Origin: Tanytarsus gracilentus
Lineage: Eukaryota > Arthropoda > Insecta > Diptera > Chironomidae
Direction of reading: 5' to 3'
Length of the DNA: 64,000 nt
Assembly (NCBI GenBank): GCA_038502055.1
Contig: JAXRKN010000044.1
Location: 2,762,001-2,826,000 of the forward strand
Position 1 is the stretch's first letter. Every line of letters starts with the position of its first letter. Positions 13,029 to 25,000 of this stretch are shown piece by piece. The notes under the pieces are model-generated. The model saw only the letters and a list, made by a program, of their open reading frames with translations. It did no database searches and had not been told where the DNA came from. Position numbers and translations under genes: made by a program.

Positions 13029-16000
13029 ATGGGAGCACATGGAAGCAAAGAGAAGCTCACGAGATCAGCTTCGGAGCGTTTTGTTCATTCGCAAGTGATA
13101 GAACGAGAAAGATTCGGCAGCTTTGGAAAGCGAGTGAAGAAAGAAGGTAAAAATTTGTTCATCTCATAAATTTCAATTTATTTTAATTTGTTTCGAAAAA
13201 ATCTTATCCATTAAAAAGTCTTAAAAGTGTGATTTATGTGACAAATTCATCCAATTAGCACCAGTTCTCTCTAAATGCTGTATAATAATCCACATTCACA
13301 TGGTGCTAATTGAACTCGCACATCCATAATGGTGCAACATGTGTTAAAATAAAATCAAGGGATGGAAACTGGAAATTTTAAAATAATTTTCGATTAAAAT
13401 ACAAAACTTTCATTTTGTCTAATAAATTTTTTTAAAAAAATAGTGCTCAGCCCTTAATTAATTAATTCAACTACCAAACATCATCCCACTTAATTACAAA
13501 CCAAAAATTATGTAAATTTAAACCATAAACTACAACATAAAAAATTAATTTCATTATTTTTACGATAATGTTTCGCAATCACGGAAGATAACTAATATCA
13601 AAATTACAAAACGATCGGAAATAATCGTAAAAAATTATTTTGTACTCAAATTTTTGTTATGAATTTTTATGTTTGTTCTCATGAGATGAAAATATATCTC
13701 ATTCAACTTCGAAGAGTCGATTTGAATTATGATAATTCTTCTGTTTTAATTACAACACATTTCTTGAGAAATGACTTTCGCTCTTCTGCGTTGTGCAAGA
13801 ATGAAGAAAAAATATTGTATTGAAAAATAGCAACAGATGTTGAGAATAGTTCTCTTGGTTATGAAATTTATTTTTATGCTGAAGTCATTTAATGAACTTG
13901 CTAATGGTGAGAGAGCGTAGTCAGTGTCATTAAAATAAATAACCATTAATAATTATGCGATGTGAAAAGTTGAACATGAAGAAATCACAGACTGCATAAA
14001 ATTTTATGATTGCACATGACGTAAAAGTTTTGAGGTTCATTATAGCAAAATTTAAATTTAAACTAGTTTTAACGCCCAAGTTTTATCACAATTAAAACCT
14101 CCTGTTTCCTCCACAAGATGCAAGTCGATAAATTTATTCCGAGATATTTAAATTTTCCCATCTTACACCGCATCACATCCAGTAGAACGTTCACGACTTT
14201 GTAATAAACTTTCAGTTGCTCCCGAGCACATGAACACATTCTCTCCCGACAATGAAATTCAACTCTCCTGTCGAGTCATTACCACTAAGTACATCACTAT
14301 CTCTCAATCTTCTTGCTCTCCGCATCCAAACGATCTCCATTAGATATTTCTTTATTACAAAAAAGTATTTTTCATTTGAATTTCATGCTTTCATGAGGGA
14401 GAGAGAATTTATACAAGTCAAGGAGTGGAAACTATGATTTTTAAATAAAAATTTATCAAATATAAAGCGACATGGACTGAAAAAATTTAAGACTAAGTGA
14501 ACAAGGTCTTTTTTCGAGTTTTCTTCGAAGTTATTAATTTAACATTAATATAATAGTTATTTTATGTTAGAACTTCTCAAGACGCATCGATAAAGTCCTC
14601 ACTTATTAAATTAGGATCACTAATTCTCGAGAAATTAATTTTTGAAATTTTCATTTGTTCGGTTCACTTAGTCTTAAAAAAAGAGAATTTCTAATCGCGA
14701 TTTCAAAAAGGTATTCATAACTTTTGAATGCTCGCTGATAAAAATTTGAAACTTCGCCTAGTTATAGATATTAAATGAAGGTTTAATTTTACTACTGGAT
14801 ATTGGTTGCAAGCACTGCTGGAAACGCCAATACGACAAAAGAAAAGTTTTTGAGCTCAAATTTACTTATGATGGAGTGAGAATAAAGCCATAATTTCTTT
14901 AGAACATATTGATAACATTAGTTTTCTATGCAATAGCACCAAAATAATTTCATATTTTGTGAATTATAGTACATTTTGGAGCGATTTCAGAATCGGCTTT
15001 TTTATGCTATTTAAAATGGGAAATAAATTTAGAAAATCATTTAATATTTTAGAAAACACTCTTAGCTCACTCTCTGACCAAAAATATTCAAGATTTAATC
15101 ATCAAATTCGCTAGAATAAATTAATTACTTTTCGATTTGGCAAAAATTATCGCAATGTTTACGTTTTTGATGTAAACAAAGTGAGCAAAAAATTCTCACC
15201 AAAAATAGTTTTTTTTAAATTTTAACGCAAATGAACTTTAATCAAGTTGAAATAGTCAGTGAAAGATGTAAATGTAAGGACTTCATTCATTAAAAATTAA
15301 TTGGAGAACATTGAAAGTTTCAAAACTGAATAAATTTGAAATTTGTTATAAATTCTCTTTTTTTACGACCATGTCGAAAGGCACTTTAAACCAAAGCGTC
15401 CCATCCTAGTTTTGTTACTATTATAAGGCGGGCATGAAAGGCTATTTTACATTTTGCACGAGATTGAAAAACATGAGATTGTAACGAGACGACGGACGTA
15501 GGAGAGTCCGACAGAGTAAAAAGAGAACTTGTCGATTGTTGCTGCGATAATTTTTCCAGATACCTACGTCGATGGTGTTGCTTCTCAAAGGAAAATGTCA
15601 ATCGCCTCTTTAATAATTCTTTCTATTTAATGTAAATTTTCTTCAACGTACATAAAATATTCGTTCTTTATGGTTCAATCATTTAAGATAATAGACTTCG
15701 ACTGTCGGTGCTGGCAATAACGATTTGAGAGAAAATTGGAATTTCATGAGACGGCAAAATTCCTCAGCATGTGCCTCGGAGTGCACTTTTCAAGTTCACT
15801 ATATTTATGCTACATGCAACATACACTTTTATGTAATTGCTTGAAGAGAGTTTTTTCCTCTAACATTTCATGTACCGCACGATATTAAACGTGTACTGCT
15901 GTCAGCCTCGCCTTATTTGGATGGCTTGAAGAAAGCAATTCTAATCGATTGATGTGACAAAATTGCAAATAAAGGGGTGCAACATAAACTTTCATATTTT

Positions 16001-19000
16001 TTTTACCTCAATAAATTTACTTATTTTATTGAATGTCTTGAAAATTTACTTGCGCACCCCTCGAAAATATATTTTAAATCTTTCATTCCGCGCTTTCTCA
16101 ATAGAGTTCAAGTTCGCTATTCAAACACAACAAAGGCGAATGAGATGTGGAAGTAGTCGACAGCAAGAAAGAAAAGAAGAAGTTTTTATACCTCAACATA
16201 ACTGTAATTGTTGCCATTCACATGTGCGTCATGTTCAGGCCATGAAGTGGCATCTCGTATCAACTATTCATTATGTGCAAAGTGTTTCGTTCTTTTCGAC
16301 GCGAAATTTTAAAAGATCTTAAAGAACTTTTAATTTATTTAGTTGTCATCAAATTTACAAAAACATTTTTAAGAAAATCATCAGAATAGCAAAAAGTGAT
16401 AAAACGACTTTCGATGCAGATGAATATGAAATTATAACAGCATCGTACGGTTTTAGTTGGATGTTCTTAATGTTCACGATGTCACTAAAAATGAGAAAAT
16501 TATAGAGATATTTTTTGAGAAGAATTCCTAACAGCACTTACCCGCTTTTATAATCCGAAGTTGAAGATGCTAACTGAATTTTGGAATTTTCCCTGAGATT
16601 AGCGTTGAATCCACTGACATCAATTTCTTCTTCAGCATTGCCAAAATTAATCGCGACCACAAATGAATTTCCACTGTAAGTCCGTGAAAAGCTGAAAACG
16701 TTCGTGCCAAGCACTTTCGAGTTAAAGCTTCCATTTGTGAATGTCGCATTTTTCCTCAAAAGCAGCAAATCCTTGTAGAGCTTATAATGACTTCGTTCAG
16801 CGGTTATTTGAGATTGAAGGTTATTTGAAGAGTAAGATGGGTGCATTGGAAGCCACGAGATATTTGCTGATGAAAAACCTCCACTTGTGGTCGAATCCCA
16901 TTGGAAGGGTGTTCGAGCTGGGTCTCGAGAAGTCTCACGATAACTTTCAACTTGAGCATTACACGCCTAAAAATTTAAAACAGTTAAAAATTTCAAAATT
17001 AGAATAATTCTCATGCTCGATGATTATTCAATGCACTCACCTGAATATCTTGCGTATCTTCCCACGTTATTTCCGTATGATCTTCCATTCCCAACTCATC
17101 GCCATTATAAGTAAATGAAATTCCAGGCAGAGTTTGAAGTAAAATCATTAAAGCATCAATTTTCTCTTTTCCCATGCGTGATGACACGCGATTATGATCG
17201 TGAGTGCCAAGCTAGACATTTTAAAATAAAAACATAAAACTTTTTATCTTATCACTGTCTCGACAGAAAAAGAAACTTACAAACCAATTCGGTACAGCTC
17301 CATCTGGGAGTGCTTTTAGATAACTGTCAATCACACGTTTTACATCGGCTGCTGTCGACGATGCGGTAAGCTCGTTGATAAGCATGAAATTCATTGGCAC
17401 TTGAGCTCGTTGAGTTTTATCAGCGCCTTGATAATACGCGACAAGATCGTCGAGTGGCGAGTTCCAAATTTGGGGAATGAGAATTTTTGCGTCTGTTCCT
17501 TTCGCTTCTGCATAGTCATCGAGTACTTTTCGCCACTTTTCGATGAGCTCATAGGTTAAGGGTAAATCTTTCTCCTTGTCTGGTGTTGGCAGGTATGCTG
17601 GATCCTCGAAAAGTTGACTCACAGCGTCGACTCTAAATCCATCGACACCTTTATCAAGCCAATACTCAAGTACCTTAAAAAGTTAATGATAAAATTTCAT
17701 TGTGAGTTAAAAAATTTTAATTCTACCTTATTTAACTCCAAAACAACCAAATTCTCCCTCAAATTTAAATCCGGCTGTTCTTCAGCAAACTTATGATAGT
17801 AATAAGCTTGTCTTTTATCACTCCACTTCCAACTAAATCCACCATATTCAGCTACCCAATAATTCGGATGCATTGGTCGTCCATAATTGATGGTTTTCAC
17901 TCCGTCATGCCAAACATAAAAGTCTTCGTAGCCCTTCTCGCTGTTTTCGCTCTTTTTGAACCACTCGTGATTGACACTGGTATGATTTGGCACAAAATCG
18001 AGGATGACTCTCAATCCACGCTCTTTTGCTTTCGCAATGAGCTCCTCGACATCTATCGACGTACCGAAAATCGGATCGACAGCAGTGTAATTTGAAATGT
18101 CATAGCCAAAATCGACCATCGGAGATTGATAAAATGGAGTGAGAAGCAGCACATCAATGCCAGTCTCTACAAAATAATCCAATTTGGAGATTATGCCACG
18201 AATATCACCGCGTCCATCGCCATTGAAATCTTTAAATGAGAGCACGGAAATTTGATAAATATTTGGATTCGATTTCCACCACTCGTCCGCTGCAGTGCTC
18301 GATTTAAATTGCAGGATAAAAATGCAGAAGGCAATTGCGACAAAATTAATTACGGCTGACATTATTTCACTTCGTGAGCTAAAGCAACTCTGAGAGAATT
18401 CTCACTGCGAATATTGCAGCTATCGCGTTATCTCGAGACGATTATTTCTTATCTAAACTTTAATTTTTTTACTCTCTGAGATAATCGTTCGAACAACTTT
18501 ATAACTTGAGTCATTTTCAATTAAGTGGCCGCTAGTAAAAATCAATTTCAATGGTGCGGTAGTTTTTTAATGCGAGAGAAGAAACTTTTTAAAATTGAAT
18601 CTTAACGAGAAATAAATTAATGAATTATCGTGGAGAAAGAAGAGAATTATTTAACGATAAAGTTTTAACGTGTGTATGTGAGGTTGATTGAAATTAGAAA
18701 ATATAATTTTCGGTTCACTCTGAGAGAAAATCTGATGAGTCCAAAGAGATGTTTTATATTTTAAACCCGGGTTTTAACTTTATTGAATATTTGCTGAATA
18801 TATGTTTAACAAAAATTTATAATTAAATTTATTTTATCCTCGGAAAGTTTAAACTCTTAATTATCTCCAGCACATGCATGTGTATCCGTCACAAAAACCT
18901 CCTCTCCAGCCGACAGCTCTGCACGCACTTTCACATGAGCTACAATTTGGGCATCCTCCATCAGCTGATTGAATTCCAGCATCAGAAGCAGCGTTGATAA

Positions 19001-22000
19001 GTCCAATGTATGAAGCCATTTCAATGTCTGATGATCCTTCATCAACCAAGTGAACTTTTCCAGCAGCAGTAACAGCAAAGAATGCGGCGAAAATTAAAGC
19101 AACTGTGAATGAACGCATTTTTATATTTTTCACTTTTGATTTTTCAAACTAAAATTTTTCTTTAAGTTTCTGTATTGAATGCAGAATTGAATTTGTTGTC
19201 CACTGAAAGAATTATTTGAGTTTAAATAGCATTTTCTATTGCAAATCTTATCAAATTAACCCAAATTGATTTCTTGAAAAATGTTGAAATGACCTAAATT
19301 TTTCTATTGCGAATTTTTGTGAAAAAATATTACTGCCTAGATAGCCCAGCTTTGATAATTATTGTACAATAATTTGTAGTTTTAATTTTAATCTAGTTCA
19401 ATTTGTTTGCAAAAAAGGGCAAAATTCGACTTATAATTTTTTGATATTAATTTCATCTCTCTTCTAATTTATTTGGGTTTGACCTCTTGACTAGACTTTT
19501 ATTTTTTTTAACAATCAAAGTTCTTAAATTTTGCAAACTTTCTATTTTCAAAAATTAAAAAACACCTAAATTTAAAATTTTAAAGCATTTCTAATCTAAA
19601 ATTTAAATCATTTTTCTTTGATTGCAAAATGATTCATAAAAAATAAAATTGACTCAAATAAAAATTGTAAAGTTAAAAATTTCGACAACAATCGATAAGT
19701 GATTACACAATGAGGCTTTCTGAGCAATAAGAACTTATTTTTGCCTTAAGCCATTTTTTGAAATTAGGTCATTTCAACATTTTTCAAGAAATTAATTTGG
19801 GTTAATTTGATAAGATTGTCAATAGAAAATGCTATTTAAACTCAAATAATTCTTTCAGTGGACATCAAATTCAATTCTGCATTCAATACAGAAACTTAAA
19901 GAAAAATTTTAGTTTGAAAAATCAAAAGTGAAAAATATAAAAATGCGTTCATTCACAGTTGCTTTAATTTTTGCCGCATTCTTTGCTGTCACTGCTGCTG
20001 GAAAAGTTCACTTGGTTGATGAAGGATCGTCAGACATTGCAATGGCTTCATACATTGGACTTATCAACGCTGCTTCTGATGCTGGAATTCAATCAGCTGA
20101 TGGAGGATGCCCAAATTGTAGCTCATGTGAAAGTGCGTGCAGAGCAGTCGGATGGAGAGGAGGATTCTGTGATGGATACACATGCATGTGCTGGAGATAA
20201 TTAAGAGTTTAAACTTTACGAGGATAAAATAAATTTAATTATAAGTTTTTGTTAAACATATATTCAGCAAATATTCAATAAAGTTAAAACCCGGGTTTAA
20301 AATAAAAAATAATTTTTTAAATTTTTGAATGATATTTTTTCAAATAAATACAGATTTAAAATTCAAATAAAATTGTTTTGAAGACAGCTTTAGAATTAAG
20401 TTATTAATTTTAATAAGAATTTCAGTTTTTTCACATTTATTCTGACTTCATGATTAGTTTGTCGCAAATTTTATACTTCATCCTTAAGTTACACTTGAAA
20501 ACTTAAAAAATCTTTTCTTAGTCAAGACACAATATAAAATTTTCATTAATTCATGGATAAGTTTTCTCAAATCTTTAAATTTCTTATCCACACATCATGA
20601 TGCATCATAGTTTTTTTCCAAAATATCAAAGTTCAATGATCCTTGATGGTGTGAAATTTATATTTAATAAATTTTACCAACCAAAAAGGTTTCCTAACAC
20701 AAGAAAATTTAAGTTTAGAAGAAACTATTTAAAAGTCCTAAAATAGTTTTATTTAAAAACAATAAACTTATAAGTTTTTATTTTACACTGGATTTTATTT
20801 AAATTAAAGTAGAGAAACTACTTTAACAAAAAAAGTTTGAATCAAATCATCGCTGACTTTTTAATTATCTCCAGCAATTGCAAGTGTATCCATCACAGAA
20901 TCCTCCTCTCCATCCGACTGATCTGCATGCACTTTCACATGAGCTACAATTTGGGCATCCTCCATCAGCTGATTGAATTTCAGGAACAGGGTTGAAAAGT
21001 TCGAGGTATGAAGTCACCTTAAAATCTTGCAAACCTTCAGCAGTAACAGCAAAGAATGCGGCAAAAATCAAAGCAATTGTGAATGAACGCATTTTTGTAT
21101 TTTAAATTGAAAATTTCTTCAAGTTATAACCCTTTTTGAATGAAAAATTGAATTTGATGTTCACCGAGATTTTTTTTTTTGAGTTTTTATAGTCAAGTGA
21201 ACAATTTTGTTTTTAATTGTTATCAAAAAAAAATTTCGTTATTAAAGAACTCGTTTATACATTCTTTACGTTAAGTATAAAACGTTTAAAACCGAAGATA
21301 ATTTTTTCTCCTTAAAATTTAACCAATAGAAAAAACTAAAAACAATCCTATAAATTTTTGATTGGCCTAATGGTCTTAAGATTAACTTGATGTTTCGCTT
21401 GTTTTGTAAAATATTTCAAGTACAGACGCTCGTGTACGTGATAAGTTTAACGAGGTTACAATGACCATTATGTAATTTAAAGTTAAATTTCAAAAGTTCA
21501 ATAATCAGGCTTTATTTTAGTTTGCATTTTAAATTTTCAGTTCAGTTAAAAAATTGAGCAAATAATTAATTAAATTTTTTGATTACAATTTTTTTGAAAA
21601 ACTTAGCATTATTTCGGTGATTTTTTGGTGTCCTCAAATTACAAGAATCCTAAAAAAGTGTCGATATTAATTTATTTATTTAAGTTTTACTCAATGACAA
21701 AGAAAGTCCAAAAATTCTTAAGTGCAATTAATCACCCCCCACATTTTTTTGAACACGTGTCGAACAACTTAAAATTATCTGCTAAATCAATAAAACATCA
21801 TAATAACAACGTTTATCAGTAATTAACGCGAATCCACTTTCAACTGTATTGGTTGAGTTTAAAGGAGAAAAAAAATTGTTTGTTATTTTTTTAAAAAAAG
21901 TTTATCGCACATGGAGTGGACTTAATCTTTTGATATCCTCACTTAACTTGACTATATAAACTCGCCTAATTTTCTGAGTGAACATCAAACTCAGTTCTGC

Positions 22001-25000
22001 AATCAAGACAAAAAGTCGAAAGAGAAAAAAATTCAAACTTTTTAAAGTTGTGAAAAAATCAATCAAAATGCGTTCATTAATCATTGTTTTGGTCTTCGCT
22101 GCATTCTTCGCTCACGCTTCTGCCAATCCACCAAATGTGCAACCCTTGAGTGAAATTCAACCTAATGGAATTCAAGAAACAATTCAACCTGCTGATGGTG
22201 GCTGCCCAGACAACAACGCATGTGCTTATGCTTGCATTTCGTTGGGACAAGGCTGGAGAGGTGGATTCTGTGATGGATACACTTGCTACTGCTGGCGATA
22301 AATATCAAACTATTTATAACCAACCACCTGATACAATTTCAAATAAATAAATGAAACTTAAAATGTAAAATATATAATTTAATAAAATTTGGGCAAAATT
22401 TTTATGCAATAATCAAAAGTTAAATTTTTTTCTGATTTTTAAAAGAATTATTTTGTCACACATCAAATTTCTAAAGAGACCATCGATTTATGAGATTTGA
22501 ATTGCATGTCAAAACTAAACTTGTCGTTAAATTGAGCTCGAACATCGGGAAATTTTTTTGGGTGTTGCAATATTGATGTTTTGTTATTTCTCATGTGCTA
22601 ATTTAGAACGATGAACAAGCATTTTTAGTAGCCATGGCAAATACCTCCGGAAAATCACAAAGCAATGCATCGAAAAATTTCTAAACAAAATTCCGCCCAT
22701 CTGACCTAAAAATATTTTTTCCATAATTTAAATGTGAGCGATCAAACTGAAATTTTTTCTCTTTCAATTGGAGTTTGAGAAGTATTGATTTCACTCTGAT
22801 GAATATGACAAGATTTGAAATAAAAAGTTTGATAAACAACGAATGAATATTTAAAAATATGTTTTAACTTTTAAATTAGATAAAAATTTCTACGCCCTGA
22901 CTTTTATTTCTTATGAATTTATTTCTTTTCGACCATAATTCACAAAATTATTTTATTACATTATAAAGCACAAAAAAAAATCCAAGAAAAAGGATCTCGA
23001 TGGAATTTCTCATCATCGAAATGTTGTTTGTTCACGAGCCTTCAAATATTTGACTTTATTAGCAAATGGCAAAGAAAAATCGATCGATTTCATGCATGCG
23101 CAACTTTATGGAATTTTGATTTATCACTAAAGATTTATCGAGCAAAACCTTTAAAGTAATTCTTTCGTGAAAAATAAATTATGCAATCAGTAAAAGCAAA
23201 AATTTCAGTTCTAAATTTATTTTTGGCAAACATAAAAATTTCAAGAAAATTTATTTAATTTCCAGGTGTCGCTAAAAAGCGCGATGTTAGAACAATTAGC
23301 AGCTCTCCGAGTGATCTTGGGCCGCCATCAAAGACAATTAATGGAACACCATCATCAACGGCAACTGTACCTAGAAGTAATGCGAAAAATATCACAATTT
23401 TACGTAAGTTTTTAAGAAAAAATTTTGAATAGAAAGTTTTTGGGAGTTGTTAAAATTTCAAACTAAACTTATGATTGGTAAGAAGGTCAAGAGATTTAAC
23501 AAAACAAATTGAAGTTTTTGCTTTATCTGCGATTTAACATTTCAAGTACACATTTTTAGTATTTCCGTGGATCACTTTTTTTTGCACGATGGTCCTTATT
23601 TTTTTTCTATCGGTATTTCTCCGCTGATGTGGTTCCAACAGTGCATATGTCGGTTTGTGTTCCATAGGTGGGAAGTGGTTTGTGGTGGACTCGGTTGGTT
23701 CACTTGCTACTGTGTCAGATAAAAAAATACTAATCACCTCAATTTATATATTTAATCGCATTTAATCAATAAATAAAAATTTTGTCCGAATTTTAAAGCA
23801 ATAATTTTGAATTAAATTTTTAATGAGATAAAATTTTGCAGCAAATTTGTTAAGTTTTACAAAAACTCTAGAATTCAATTCTCATACGTAAAAATAATTT
23901 AATTAAACTTCATCTATGCAGTTGCTTGGCGTTAGACCTCAAGCGGAGTTGTGTAGAAAATCAATACTGATGAAACCACGCAAACACCGACAAGCAACTT
24001 ATGAAATTAATTTTAATAAAATAAACAAAATTCAAATTCCCATGTGATTTATGCTAAATTTTAAATATTTTTCCATTAAATTTGAGTTACCACACCTTGA
24101 TTAACCTGAATTCTAACCAGAAATTTAATACCCTCTACTTACAATCTATAACTGCACATACTTACTCTCTAGCTATAAAAGAAGTTTTAGATAAAAGAGA
24201 ATCATGGCTTTTTATGCTTTTGGCCACCGCATTTAAAATCATTAAAACTCCTGCGATAATTATGGTCGCTAAAGTTGCTAATGGACATTTTTGATTACAC
24301 AAAAGTTGGTCGGTGCATTTCCTGCACTTTTAAAAATTTATTGTTCAAGCTTTTAAAGTTCACAAATTTTTAGTGAATTTAAAATTGCTGCGGAGATTGT
24401 CCGTCCGTGTTTTGAGGTTGAGCTTGTGGATCGATCATTTGAGAGAATTTTTGTAAGATTTTCTTGCCACCTTCAACAACGGAATCGACCATTCCTTTAA
24501 GGATGTCCTGAAAATCCTTTACTGCTTGTTCAGCTTCAGGATCAGGTTTTTGGGCTTCAGCTTGACGACGTTTGCGATTTTTGGCATCATTCAGCTCATT
24601 TTCATTGGAATTTTCACCAATGACTTCAATTTGCTCATTTTCAACTCCAAAAACAGTAAATTCTTTATCTGTGAAAATTATTTTTTTAAATTGAATTCAA
24701 AAAAATTTCTCTTACGTCTCTTGATGATGAAACCATTCGAATTTCCAGCAATCCACAAGACTGTTGTCATGAGAAGCAAAATTTGTTTGGTATTTGTCAT
24801 CGTTCCGCAGTGAAATGTGAAATGGAGCTTCATCATCGTTGAAAATGCATTAATAAAGCATCGACGGTATCTCATGATGAAATCTTCACATCGTCATGTG
24901 CAGCAGTAACACATTTACTCTAATTAAGCTGCTTCAGTTTAATTGAAACTTTTTTTTGCACGCCACATGTAGAACTGATGCTGTTATTGATGATAATGAG

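Larger units (their letters stand above)
13147..16354. other. First part of a 10-kb intron, no gene seen
   Basis: This is intron of the coiled-coil gene, which runs from donor 13147 to acceptor 23265. It contains foldback units at 13355-13456 and 15971-16062 and a 193-bp inverted-repeat unit at 14486-14678. A single foldback-type end (CAAGGAGTGGAAACT) lies near 14417 without a clear partner. No coding exon was recognised. Confidence 0.5.
18757..19297. repeat. Left arm of a large inverted duplication
   Basis: About 540 bp that is nearly identical, in inverted orientation, to 19765-20304. It contains the whole minus-strand defensin-like gene, its upstream TATA region and its 3' UTR. Outer homology ends just past an AAACCCGGGTTT palindrome present in both arms (18763-18774 and 20288-20299). 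Inner homology ends near AATTTAGGTC. Confidence 0.85.
19765..20304. repeat. Right arm of a large inverted duplication
   Basis: Inverted near-identical partner of 18757-19297, carrying the plus-strand defensin-like gene with its TATA box, initiator, coding sequence and AATAAA (20277-20282). The two arms differ only by scattered substitutions and small indels, which suggests recent duplication or continuing gene conversion. Confidence 0.85.

Noticed and set aside
15386..15601. 71-codon minus-strand frame with balanced composition in the first intron
   Set aside because: No signal peptide, splice partner or recognisable motif, and it lies between repeats; it cannot be told from chance.
22380..23265. 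Additional defensin-like copy near the cluster
   Set aside because: No CxxxC or CxC pattern or signal-peptide frame was found on either strand beyond the four genes.
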